Assembly (NCBI RefSeq): GCF_020037475.1
Contig: NZ_JAIQDB010000007.1
Span: 62,001 to 126,000 of the forward strand
Direction of reading: 5' to 3'
Source of the DNA: Sutcliffiella deserti
Lineage (GTDB): Bacteria; Bacillota; Bacilli; Bacillales; Bacillaceae_I
DNA length: 64,000 bases
Below, piece after piece: positions 9,296 through 17,367 of the stretch (position 1 is the first letter of the stretch; each line of letters begins with the position of its first letter). Below the pieces are notes generated by a model. The model saw nothing but the letters and a program-made list of their open reading frames with translations, was not told the DNA's origin and made no database searches. The translations under genes were made by a program, and so were the position numbers.

Positions 9296-10198
9296 TTATT
9301 TTAATGATCCAACCATAACTCCTTTTTCAAAATACTTTTGGAAGAATGGATACATTATTAATAACGGTAGACTTGCAAGAACAATGGATGAGTACTTAAT
9401 CATCTCGGCAATTCTTTGCATCTCAGCACGTGCCAATTGATCTGTTATCATGCCTGGTTGAACTTCGTTTTGGATAAGAATTTCTCTTAATACCAGTTGC
9501 AACGGATAAAGAGATCTGTCATCAAGATAAATCATCGCTTGGAAATATGCATTCCATTGTCCAATAAAAGCAAAAAGTGCGAGAACAAAAATTATTGGTT
9601 TAGCTAATGGTAAAATGATCTTCCAGAAAATCATAAGATCGGATGCACCATCTATCCTTGCCGCTTCTTTCAACTCATTTGGAATTGCTTTGAAATAAGT
9701 TCTTGCAAGGATAAGATTCCATACACCTACCGCTCCTGGTAGAATAATTGCCCAAGGTGTATTTAATAATCCTAATGACCTAACAACTAAATAAGTGGGA
9801 ATCATTCCTCCATTAAAAAACATTGCAACCAGAAAGAATATTACGAAAAATTTCTTACCGACTAAATCATCAATGGATAATGCATAACCAGCAAGAACCG
9901 TAAAGGATATCGCAATAAAGGTGAATCCTGATGCGTAAAGAATAGAATTAAGAAAGCCCCTCATAATCGAACCGTCCTGAAATATCCGTACATACCCGCC
10001 AATCGTCCAGTGATCTGGATTCAATGAAAGGCCTTTGGTTAGAAGGATATGGGGCTGCAAGAAAGATCCAAGTAGAACATATAAGAGAGGAACAGTTACA
10101 ATGACAACAATTAAACTCAACAACACCTTATTAATAAAAAGAATAGTTCGGTCTGTTTTTGAGCTGTTTAGTAATTGAGTGCTCTTTCTATTTCTCAT
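9296..10198 (-). CDS. Carbohydrate ABC transporter permease (LplC/YtcP type)
   Basis: 300-aa CUT1-family permease with six predicted membrane segments and the cytoplasmic EAA loop (ELKEAARIDGASDLMIFWKIILPLAKP, about residues 190-215) that docks the ATPase. The C-terminus YFEKGVMVGSLKG-like ending (here KGVMVGSLK) is characteristic of the LplC/YtcP subgroup. It pairs with the permease encoded 18 bp upstream and the lipoprotein 21 bp downstream. Start ATG at 10198 has an AGGAGG-type site upstream. Confidence 0.93.
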   Translation of the reverse strand: MRNRKSTQLLNSSKTDRTILFINKVLLSLIVVIVTVPLLYVLLGSFLQPHILLTKGLSLNPDHWTIGGYVRIFQDGSIMRGFLNSILYASGFTFIAISFTVLAGYALSIDDLVGKKFFVIFFLVAMFFNGGMIPTYLVVRSLGLLNTPWAIILPGAVGVWNLILARTYFKAIPNELKEAARIDGASDLMIFWKIILPLAKPIIFVLALFAFIGQWNAYFQAMIYLDDRSLYPLQLVLREILIQNEVQPGMITDQLARAEMQRIAEMIKYSSIVLASLPLLIMYPFFQKYFEKGVMVGSLK

Positions 10199-10216
10199 CG
10201 TATTTTTTCCTCCTTT

Positions 10217-11200
10217 CTAATAGAGAGTCTCCCCTTTGAGTTTTTTCACTACCTGGTTTGCTGTCGCAAGTAAGGCCAAGCCAATAACTGTATTGAATAG
10301 TCCAACCGCTGCTCCAAATGACCAATCTCCAGCTAGCAATCCTCGTTTATACACATAAGTGTCAATGATTTCTGAAGCAGGTAAGTTTCTATCTGTTTGT
10401 AACAGGTATGCTTTTTCAAATCCAACACCCATAATTCCACCAATTGAGAGGATGAACAATACGGCCATTACAGGTTTAAGGGTTTGTAAGTCAATATGCC
10501 AAATTCTCTGTAAAAGGGATGCGCCGTCAATGGTCGCTGCATCATGCAATTGCGGGTCCGTATTAGAAAGGGCAGCAACATAAACAATTGAAGCAAAGCC
10601 GGCAGCTTGCCAAATGCCTGAAGTGATAAAAATCGTCCTAAAATAAGACGGATCAGACATAAACGAAACAGGGCGGTCCATGAAGGTACCTAATATTGCG
10701 TTTATTGGTCCTGCCGGAGATAGGAAGATGAATAACATCCCAGCGATAACAACCGTTGAAATAAAGTACGGTGCGTAAATAACCAATTGAATGTTCTTCT
10801 TAATCTGTGCTCTTCTCACTTGATGTAACATAAGTGCTAATATGACAGGGACAGGAAAGCCAATAAGAAGCTCATAAGAACTTAATTTGATTGTATTTAA
10901 GAAAATCTGCAAAAAGTTAGGAGACGTTAAGAAACTTGTAAAGTGGTAGAATCCAACCCAATCGCTTCCCCAAATTCCTTTTGTTACGCTGAAATTTTGG
11001 AATGCAATAAGCACACCATACATTGGTATATAGTTGAAGATAAAGACGGAAAGTAATGCAGGTGTCAAAAACAAATACAAAACCCAGTTTTTCTTAATAT
11101 AGGACACTCGGCTTTGTTTTCTTTTCACTGTTTTAGGGACTTTAGGTACCCGATTAGAAACATCTATTGTTTTTGCCAATGGGTCCAAATCCTGAGCCAT
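10217..11200 (-). CDS. Carbohydrate ABC transporter permease (LplB/YteP type)
   Basis: CUT1 permease of the LplB type, first gene of the transport operon. After a charged cytoplasmic N-terminus (about 35 residues) come six hydrophobic segments and an EAA loop variant (PQLHDAATIDGASLLQRIWHIDL). Start: I prefer the ATG at 11200 (MAQDLD), with AAGGGG eight bases upstream, over a GTG three codons earlier that lies inside that site, giving 327 aa. A perfect cre site and a pair of direct repeats lie upstream (11276-11330), and a terminator after the DUF624 gene separates it from the regulatory genes, so this is the start of a transcription unit running through the binding protein and at least to the GH32 gene. 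Confidence 0.92.
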   Translation of the reverse strand: MAQDLDPLAKTIDVSNRVPKVPKTVKRKQSRVSYIKKNWVLYLFLTPALLSVFIFNYIPMYGVLIAFQNFSVTKGIWGSDWVGFYHFTSFLTSPNFLQIFLNTIKLSSYELLIGFPVPVILALMLHQVRRAQIKKNIQLVIYAPYFISTVVIAGMLFIFLSPAGPINAILGTFMDRPVSFMSDPSYFRTIFITSGIWQAAGFASIVYVAALSNTDPQLHDAATIDGASLLQRIWHIDLQTLKPVMAVLFILSIGGIMGVGFEKAYLLQTDRNLPASEIIDTYVYKRGLLAGDWSFGAAVGLFNTVIGLALLATANQVVKKLKGETLY

Positions 11201-11247
11201 AAATATCACCCCTTAGTAAATAAGTAAGATAGCGCTTTCTTGTTTTA

Positions 11248-11312
11248 AATATAGCAAACTATTAAAAGACGATATTTTAATATTTTCGGATTAGTATGTT
11301 TAAATTCTTTGG
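11248..11312 (-). promoter_or_regulatory. Putative activator-dependent promoter of the transport operon
   Basis: Read on the minus strand: direct repeat 1 CCAAAGAATTTAAA (11312-11299), direct repeat 2 CCGAAAATATTAAA (11289-11276), exactly 23 bp apart, then TATATT (11253-11248) as -10 box with no good -35. The same arrangement with the same distances stands before the DUF624 gene (12088-12152). Two direct repeats about two helical turns apart are the usual target of AraC-type regulators, so the response regulator encoded at 13568 is the proposed ligand (inference). Confidence 0.6.
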
Positions 11313-11316
11313 TAGT

Positions 11317-11330
11317 TGAAAACGGTTACA
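11317..11330 (-). promoter_or_regulatory. cre site (CcpA) upstream of permease operon
   Basis: TGAAAACGGTTACA on the plus strand matches the catabolite-responsive element consensus TGWAANCGNTNWCA at every position. It lies 4 bp upstream of the first direct repeat of the transport-operon promoter, which implies carbon catabolite repression of oligofructose uptake. Confidence 0.85.
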
Positions 11331-11380
11331 ATATTATTAATAAGAATTCAATATCTTATAAAGTTCCAATCTATAAAGAA

Positions 11381-11406
11381 AGCCCTCTAGTATGTACTAG
11401 AAGGCT
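11381..11406 (-). terminator. Terminator after DUF624 gene
   Basis: Inverted repeat AGCCcTCTAGTA...TACTAGAaGGCT immediately downstream of the DUF624 stop codon; on the minus strand it is followed by TTTCTTTATAG. It separates the DUF624 transcript from the permease operon. Confidence 0.7.
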
Positions 11407-11423
11407 CTAACCAATTTTAGGTT

Positions 11424-12050
11424 TTAAGTGATGCTGCTTTCTTTTCTAGGAAAAGAGTATGATGCTATTTTCGTCATAACATAACCAATTAAGCTCATAC
11501 CGAAAACAAATATTAACGCGGGTATGATCATATAAGAATATAGAACAATTGCTAACAGAGCTAGTAAGTAGATGGTATGGAAAGGCTTTGCAATAGCTAG
11601 AATGACTGCATGCTTAGGATATTGCAAGAGCTTCAAGTCAAAATGAACAAATATAGGAAATACATATAATAAAGTCAACAAGTAAACAAATCCTATCACA
11701 ACAGTTGCGCTAGCTAAAGCTAACTGCAGAATGCTGTTATCTAAAAGCTGTAGCACTTTAATATCCAGATACAAAATAAGTCCAGTAAATAAGACTAGGT
11801 AACCAACGATATTCGACATAAGAAATTCTGATTTGAACTTTTTCCAAAATAGCGGAAAGATAGAGGGATCCTCGTCCTCCATAATCATTTGTTTAAGAAC
11901 AGCAAATAATGCTGCGGTAGCTGGGAAGAATCCTACTATAAAAAGTCCTAGTAAAGAAAATGAAAACCATAGAATATTTAAAAAGACTAAATTGAAAGCT
12001 AAATTTCCTAGTCTAATGTACCATTGAGACATATCAAACATGCCTTGCAC
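11424..12050 (-). CDS. DUF624 (YesL-like) membrane protein
   Basis: 208-aa polytopic membrane protein of the DUF624/YesL family, regularly found in Bacillus and Paenibacillus oligosaccharide operons beside YesMN regulators and LplABC-type transporters. It has four to five hydrophobic segments and the family core FFPATAALFAVLKQMI and DPSIFPLFWKKFKSEF near residues 42-75. Function is unknown; a role in assembling or energising the transporter is often suggested by context only. It has its own cre site and direct-repeat promoter upstream and a terminator directly downstream, so it seems to be a single-gene transcript co-regulated with the transporter. Confidence 0.85.
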   Translation of the reverse strand: MQGMFDMSQWYIRLGNLAFNLVFLNILWFSFSLLGLFIVGFFPATAALFAVLKQMIMEDEDPSIFPLFWKKFKSEFLMSNIVGYLVLFTGLILYLDIKVLQLLDNSILQLALASATVVIGFVYLLTLLYVFPIFVHFDLKLLQYPKHAVILAIAKPFHTIYLLALLAIVLYSYMIIPALIFVFGMSLIGYVMTKIASYSFPRKESSIT

Positions 12051-12087
12051 ACCTCCATCATTATTAAAAATACTCCATCACTCTTTT

Positions 12088-12152
12088 ACTTTAACAAAAG
12101 GGTAGAAGCGAATAGTTTAATATTTTTGGCCGCAGGCATTTAATATATTTGG
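12088..12152 (-). promoter_or_regulatory. Putative activator-dependent promoter of the DUF624 gene
   Basis: Minus strand: CCAAATATATTAAA (12152-12139), CCAAAAATATTAAA (12129-12116), again 23 bp apart, and TAAAGT (12093-12088) as -10 starting 36 bp after the second repeat begins. All distances equal those of the permease-operon promoter, although the intervening bases differ, which is strong evidence for a shared regulator site. Confidence 0.62.
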
Positions 12153-12156
12153 ATTT

Positions 12157-12170
12157 TGAAAACGATTACA
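12157..12170 (-). promoter_or_regulatory. cre site (CcpA) upstream of the DUF624 gene
   Basis: TGAAAACGATTACA matches the cre consensus at every position and lies 4 bp from the first direct repeat, as at the other promoter. Confidence 0.85.
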
Positions 12171-12175
12171 AAAAC

Positions 12176-12199
12176 CCCTAGCTACTAAAAGCTAGAGGG
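12176..12199 (-). terminator. Terminator after the anchored binding-protein gene
   Basis: CCCTAGCT...AGCTAGaGGG hairpin followed on the minus strand by a TTTTT run, just after the stop codon at 12209. It ends the kinase-regulator-binding protein transcript. Confidence 0.8.
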
Positions 12200-12208
12200 A
12201 GGTGCCTG

Positions 12209-13540
12209 CTAGTCCACTTCAGTTGCTTGTAATGCTGCATCTATTTTTGCGACGGCATCATCTGCCGCTTGCTTCACGTCTCTCCCCTTTATTCCTACTT
12301 CCTCAAATAATACTTTAATCGCATCGCTTATTACTGAATAAGAGGAAGTAACTGGTCTGTTTCTTGAATATTTTTGACCTTGTTGAATAAAGATATTTTT
12401 GGGATACTCGTTAAGTTCAGGTAAACTATTTGCTACGGAGTATCTTGCAGGGATTTCTCCTGTAATTTCAACGAATTTTTTTGAACCTTCATAACTTGTA
12501 ACATATTTAACAAATTCCCATGCTTCATCCGGGTATTCAGTTTGTGAAGAGATCCCGACAGCCCAGCCCCCACTTGGAGCAACTTGGTATTTTCCTTTAG
12601 GTAATGGTGCAACACCAAAATCTTCTTCTAGGGTAAAATCAGGGACATTGTTCAGGTCTAAAAGATCCCAAGATCCTAATACTGTCATAGCAAGTTTATT
12701 CGTTTCCAAAGCTGCAGGAGGTAGTTCCATTGTGGCGACATTGTGTTTAAGGTATAGATCTTGATAGAATTGTAACGCCTTTAAAGAATCTTCCGAGTTT
12801 AAATAACCATCGGCTGTTGTACCATCGGGACTCAATACACTTCCCCCGAACTGCCAAAGGATAGGCATTTTAAAATATGCAGGGCCTTCTCCATCACCAA
12901 ATCCTTGTGCAGGATCTATCCCGTACACACCCTCTTTTGGATTATGTATTTTCAAAGCAATCTCAAGAACTTCTTCCCATGTTAGTGGATTGTCTGGATC
13001 TTCAGATGGAAAAGGAATATCTGCCTCTCTGAATAAATGCTTATTATAATATAAGGCAATACTTGATTCTACAATTGGAGCAAGATAAATTTCCCCATCA
13101 TACGTTAGTCCAGTAATTGTCGGTTTTAGGATATCGGCAAGATTGCCTTCTTCTTTCATATAACGACTGATTGATAATAGCGTTCCAGCTTTAGCATACA
13201 GCCCTAAATTTGGACTATCAATTGTCATAATATCTGGATGGTTTCCAGCAGCTAATTCTGTTCGCAATCGTAATTCATATTCTTGCCCCCAATATAGAGC
13301 CTGCATATTTATCTTGATATTTGGATTAGCAGCTTCAAAATCTGCAACCAACTGGTCATATGCTTTATTAAACTGGTCATTCCCTAAATTCCGCCAAAAT
13401 GTTAGCTCAATTTGTTCTGTTTCTTCCACTTCTTCCCCTTTGTTTTTCTCATTGGAAGAAAGAATATCCGTAAAAAACATCATATAACAAACTGCCAAAA
13501 TGATGGTTAAAGGAATAATGATAATAGCTACTCTTTTCAT
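12209..13540 (-). CDS. Membrane-anchored solute-binding protein, probable sensor partner
   Basis: 443-aa family 1 (MalE-like) extracellular sugar-binding protein: LTFWRNLGNDQFNKAYDQLVADFEAANP at the mature start, PDIMTIDSPN, and SGGWAVGISSQTEYPDEAWEFVKY are typical. Unlike the LplA-type protein of this locus it has no proper lipobox: LAVC has Val at -1 and is followed by more hydrophobic residues (YMMFF), so the N-terminus looks like an uncleaved membrane anchor. It lies 27 bp after the response regulator gene and is cut off from the permeases by a terminator, which suggests a sensing rather than a transport role, as known for XylFII with LytS. Start: ATG at 13540 preferred; a GTG three codons upstream is possible, neither ribosome site is strong. 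Confidence 0.8.
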   Translation of the reverse strand: MKRVAIIIIPLTIILAVCYMMFFTDILSSNEKNKGEEVEETEQIELTFWRNLGNDQFNKAYDQLVADFEAANPNIKINMQALYWGQEYELRLRTELAAGNHPDIMTIDSPNLGLYAKAGTLLSISRYMKEEGNLADILKPTITGLTYDGEIYLAPIVESSIALYYNKHLFREADIPFPSEDPDNPLTWEEVLEIALKIHNPKEGVYGIDPAQGFGDGEGPAYFKMPILWQFGGSVLSPDGTTADGYLNSEDSLKALQFYQDLYLKHNVATMELPPAALETNKLAMTVLGSWDLLDLNNVPDFTLEEDFGVAPLPKGKYQVAPSGGWAVGISSQTEYPDEAWEFVKYVTSYEGSKKFVEITGEIPARYSVANSLPELNEYPKNIFIQQGQKYSRNRPVTSSYSVISDAIKVLFEEVGIKGRDVKQAADDAVAKIDAALQATEVD

Positions 13541-13567
13541 CCAATCCACTCTCTTTCTTTACACTAC

Positions 13568-15154
13568 TTATTCGCTTGTATGAAGTGTTTTGCGATATTC
13601 GGCTGGTGTTTGTCCAAATTGCTTCTTGAAAACAGTACTAAAGTACCCCGAATTAGAAAAGCCGACTAAGTGTGCGACATCAATTATTTTAAGTTGGGGA
13701 TCACCCAAAAACAGTCTAGCATTTTCCATTCGAAGATTATTAAGATAATCACTAAAGTTCTGACCCACGTGAGCTTTAAAGATTTCAGATAAATAAGCAC
13801 TATTTATGTGAAATTGTTTGGAAAGGAGAGAAAGTGAGATCTCGCTTGCATAATGGTTTTCTAAAAAGCGGCATACATTTTGAACTAATTCTGCTCCGCT
13901 TGATGAAGAACGAACTTTATTTATTGTCTTCATGATGGACTGTGCTAAATGGTCAAGCTGCTCCTTAACTCTATGTTGGGAATTCAGCTCCCATATGCTT
14001 TGCTGACAGTTCCAGATTTTATTATTAATTTCGTTATTCTCAATATCATATTTCTTCGCTAGTGATCCTAATAAAAATAGCACGCGATTGGCCATGAAGG
14101 AAAAGGACATCATTGATTGGTTTTTTTCAATAATTTCATGTACAAGAGCTCTAAATGATAGAAGGTCGACAGCTTCAATTGAATTCGTTAGTCTTTTCTC
14201 AAAATCAGGGGTATAATCAAATACTTCATTTGTTACCCCCTTTTCCATAACTTGTGAGCGTATACCGACCTGACTTTGACTCCAAGTTAGCAATGATGAA
14301 ATATATCCTTTTTTGAATTGGTGTAATCCTATAACAACTTCACCTATTCCAATAACCGTTTCCACAGGCAAATATCTGTTTATCTTTGCCTGTAAGCTTC
14401 TAATAAAGCTTGATGTCTCCGTTAATGGATCTCTATCTATGCAATGTATAAAGTGAATCATATTTGCATAACTCGTATCATAGAACGCATATGTTGCCTC
14501 GGCCATTTCTGCAAACTCTTTACATAGCATTTTAAAAGGCAACCAAAGTTCTTTTCCTTTTTCAACTTCTGAACCTCTCATTTCAACCGTCACAAATTGA
14601 ACCTTTATATTCTCCTTGGCTAACTCTTCTAACTTTAATTGTTTCAATCTATCATTTGCAAAATCAAATTTATTAAATTCTTCTTTTACTAGGTATAGCA
14701 AATATTGTTCACGCATTTCTTCTAGCTGGTTATACACTTGGCGAATCATATGTTCAGATTCTTTTTGCTTTTTCTTTTGTTCCTCCATTTCATAACGGAT
14801 TCTTTGTAGAGCCTCCACTAGTTCATCTGGAGCAACAGGTTTTAAGAGATAGTCTTTAACTCCCGCCTGCATTGTTGCTTTAGCGTATTCAAAGTCAGAA
14901 TAACCGGATAAAACAATTATTTTTAAATTGGGAAACTCTTGATGACTTCGTTTCACAAATTCGATTCCGTCCATTATAGGCATTCGAACATCAGTAATTA
15001 CAACGTCTATTTCACGTTGTCGTAACTTCTCCATTGCTTCCTGTCCATTTGATGCCTCATCAACGATTTCGAAACCCTCTTGATTCCAATCAATTTTCAT
15101 TCGCAACCCTTTACGGATTTGAATTTCATCATCACATATCAGAACTTTCATCAT
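13568..15154 (-). CDS. Response regulator, YesN type (CheY-like receiver plus AraC HTH)
   Basis: 528-aa two-component regulator. Receiver domain residues 1-125 with acidic pair D8-D9, phospho-acceptor D55 (VVITDVRMP), and K105-type Lys in DYLLKPV; a long middle region (about 140-410) of unknown fold typical of YesN; C-terminal AraC/XylS double HTH from about 425, ending SGYFSTVFKKQFGQTPAEYRK. It overlaps the kinase gene by 23 bp (translational coupling). Two adjacent ATGs follow AAGGGGG; either could be used. Likely target sites are the 23-bp-spaced direct repeats at 11276-11312 and 12116-12152. It would activate fructan uptake and degradation when its kinase senses substrate. Confidence 0.92.
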   Translation of the reverse strand: MMKVLICDDEIQIRKGLRMKIDWNQEGFEIVDEASNGQEAMEKLRQREIDVVITDVRMPIMDGIEFVKRSHQEFPNLKIIVLSGYSDFEYAKATMQAGVKDYLLKPVAPDELVEALQRIRYEMEEQKKKQKESEHMIRQVYNQLEEMREQYLLYLVKEEFNKFDFANDRLKQLKLEELAKENIKVQFVTVEMRGSEVEKGKELWLPFKMLCKEFAEMAEATYAFYDTSYANMIHFIHCIDRDPLTETSSFIRSLQAKINRYLPVETVIGIGEVVIGLHQFKKGYISSLLTWSQSQVGIRSQVMEKGVTNEVFDYTPDFEKRLTNSIEAVDLLSFRALVHEIIEKNQSMMSFSFMANRVLFLLGSLAKKYDIENNEINNKIWNCQQSIWELNSQHRVKEQLDHLAQSIMKTINKVRSSSSGAELVQNVCRFLENHYASEISLSLLSKQFHINSAYLSEIFKAHVGQNFSDYLNNLRMENARLFLGDPQLKIIDVAHLVGFSNSGYFSTVFKKQFGQTPAEYRKTLHTSE

Positions 15155-16919
15155 GTATATCCCCCTTAATCTTTATACATAATGTTATCTTGGTTCCTTG
15201 ATCCTTTTGAGTATCAATCCGGAATGAAAAATCATCCCCGTAGTATAACTTCAATCTACCAAGGACATTTTTTAACCCAATGCTTGTCCCTGTACTAGCT
15301 AGCACATTCGTTGTGTCACTGTTAAAATCTTCACTCATTATATCTGCTATAACTTCCTCTGACATTCCTATTCCATTATCTTCTACAGAAATATATATAA
15401 GATTTGATTCCTTCTTTGTCCTAATTGTTATTTCAGCGTAGGTGTTTTCTATAAAACTATATTTTGCTGCATTTTCAACAAGCGGCTGCACAATAAATTT
15501 AATGATAGGCAAGGATTTTGTTTTTGGATCTTCTACAATTTTAATAGAAATAGCGTCTTCATATCTTACCTTTAGAATGTCTGTGAAATTTCGTATATAA
15601 TTTATTTCTTGACCTAATGTCACGACATCACTATGCGTATTTAAGGAATATACCATCATTCTTCCTAAGTGGACGCTTACATTTATAACATCCTTATTCT
15701 TCCCTTGTGCAGCTAGTCCCCCAATAATCTCGAGTGTATTATTCATGAAATGAGGATTTATTTGCAGTAATAATGCTTTATATTCAGCGTCTTTTCTACG
15801 AATATTAGCTTCATACTCAATCTTTATCAAGCTGTTCAAGCGGTCAATCGTCTGATCAAAAACTTTAATCAAATAACCAATTTCATGCTTTGGCAATTTA
15901 GAAGGCATGTTCTGCTTTGCACCTGTAAAGTCCCCACGTTCCATATATCCCATGGCATTATTCAGTTTGCCAAGCGGTCGTACAATATTAGTTGAAAATA
16001 AATAAGAGGCAATAATTGTTAAAATGAAAATAATGGCACTTGTAAGTAATAACCGTTTTTGCAACTCATCTATTTTAAAAAACAGTTCCGATTTTGTAAT
16101 TTCACTAAATAAAACCCAGTCGCCGACCGTTAGCTTTTGAAAAAACACAAGGTATTCTTCGCCATTATGTGCTGTTTCTATCAAACCTTGTTTATCCCTG
16201 CTATTCACAATTCTCTTTAAACTATCATCCAGAACAGATTCAGGTGTATGCATTCCACCGGTTAAAACATTCTCCCCTTGATTATTAAGTAAATAAACAC
16301 GGCCATTTTCTCCGAGTTTAACTTTATTTAATGCAGTTTCCAACAGCGAGGTAGGAAGATTTACTTTAATCACTCCAGATGAACTCAATGTGTAGATATC
16401 ATACAGCGGAATAATAAAACTGTTAACGTAGTTTTGTTGATATTGTTGCTGATATGCATCAGTATGTGCTCTTATCCAACGTTGGTTATTCTCAGAGTAA
16501 TCTTTATACCACTCAACTTCAGATAAAAACGGATGATTTATCCAAATACCAGTTCCGTCATTTAAGAACACTGAAGTAGACATCGTATTGGAATTATTTA
16601 GAGTCATGGAAGACAACCAGCTTCTTAATTCATTCCTTATAAAATGAAGCTCAGCTAGCGCTGCATCTTCCTTCTCTAACTGAAGCCATTGTTGTGTCGT
16701 TTGATTCACTAGTACTTGTTTCCCCAGATCCTCCGCTTGAGTTGCAATAGAATCCATATAAAGAGAATATTGATCCATCATATCAAGCGTGTAATCCTCC
16801 GTTTGAGCTTCAATCTCCGATGTAAACCAACTCGGTATAATAAAAGACAAAACGAGAAATGGAAACGTTAACAAAAGTGTAAAAATTAAAAATAGACGAT
16901 TACGCAACGAAAAGAACAT
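15132..16919 (-). CDS. Sensor histidine kinase, YesM type
   Basis: 595-aa membrane sensor kinase of the LytS/YesM class. One membrane helix at about 8-30, a large extracytoplasmic Cache-like domain (about 32-288), a second helix at 290-309, HAMP (about 310-365), the His_kinase motif LQINPHFMNNTLEIIGG with phospho-acceptor H390, and a HATPase with PLVENAAKY (N box) and EDNGIGMS (G1). It is the first gene of the kinase-regulator-binding protein unit. Start ATG follows GGGGGA. The signal is probably extracellular oligofructose, either direct or through the anchored binding protein encoded two genes downstream. Confidence 0.93.
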   Translation of the reverse strand: MFFSLRNRLFLIFTLLLTFPFLVLSFIIPSWFTSEIEAQTEDYTLDMMDQYSLYMDSIATQAEDLGKQVLVNQTTQQWLQLEKEDAALAELHFIRNELRSWLSSMTLNNSNTMSTSVFLNDGTGIWINHPFLSEVEWYKDYSENNQRWIRAHTDAYQQQYQQNYVNSFIIPLYDIYTLSSSGVIKVNLPTSLLETALNKVKLGENGRVYLLNNQGENVLTGGMHTPESVLDDSLKRIVNSRDKQGLIETAHNGEEYLVFFQKLTVGDWVLFSEITKSELFFKIDELQKRLLLTSAIIFILTIIASYLFSTNIVRPLGKLNNAMGYMERGDFTGAKQNMPSKLPKHEIGYLIKVFDQTIDRLNSLIKIEYEANIRRKDAEYKALLLQINPHFMNNTLEIIGGLAAQGKNKDVINVSVHLGRMMVYSLNTHSDVVTLGQEINYIRNFTDILKVRYEDAISIKIVEDPKTKSLPIIKFIVQPLVENAAKYSFIENTYAEITIRTKKESNLIYISVEDNGIGMSEEVIADIMSEDFNSDTTNVLASTGTSIGLKNVLGRLKLYYGDDFSFRIDTQKDQGTKITLCIKIKGDIHDESSDM

Positions 16920-17033
16920 TTATTTCCCCCAGAAAGGTTATCTTTAGCAAAAGAATTAGAACGTATCTTCACTATTCTATTTAATTTATCAGAAGAGAGT
17001 GAACCTGTCACTCCCCTAAATCTTGCTAAAAAT

Positions 17034-17080
17034 AGGTGTTTGATGTCCGGTGCATAGAAGCAATCGGAATCAAACACCTA
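17034..17080 (-). terminator. Terminator after the 54-aa gene
   Basis: Long inverted repeat AGGTGTTTGAT...ATCAAACACCT with an inner CCG/CGG pair, followed on the minus strand by TATTTTTAG. It ends the small gene at 17092 and separates it from the sensor kinase gene. Confidence 0.75.
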
Positions 17081-17091
17081 CTATTACTTGG

Positions 17092-17256
17092 CTAAATAAC
17101 CGGATACTCCGCCTCATAAATCGGCTCTGTGTAATAAGGGGGACGCGGACCGATCTTCGGCATCGGCCACGCATTAGATAGATATACCATTTTAACTTTT
17201 GCCTTAGATTGATTAATCAACAATAGTTTGACTTCTGGATTAAATTCATACCGCAT
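17092..17256 (-). CDS. Uncharacterised 54-aa protein, Pro/Tyr-rich C-terminus
   Basis: Short open frame with a near-perfect AAAGGAGG ribosome site eight bases before its ATG and its own terminator, so I regard it as real. Sequence starts MRYEFNPEVKLLLINQ and ends with a proline/tyrosine-rich tail (PRPPYYTEPIYEAEYPVI). It has no membrane segment or Cys. I do not recognise the family and assign no function. Confidence 0.6.
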   Translation of the reverse strand: MRYEFNPEVKLLLINQSKAKVKMVYLSNAWPMPKIGPRPPYYTEPIYEAEYPVI

Positions 17257-17367
17257 GTTTATGGCCTCCTTTGCTATTTTTTAGTATCAAGGTTGGGGAC
17301 TTTGTTGCGGGGGACCACTGGATATTGGGAAGCTTTGGTCTCATTCGCCTCGTTTCGTACCCTCTGA

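Noticed and set aside
16886..17077. 63-codon frame upstream of the YesM-type kinase
   Set aside because: It crosses a terminator hairpin and overlaps the kinase start; no ribosome site.
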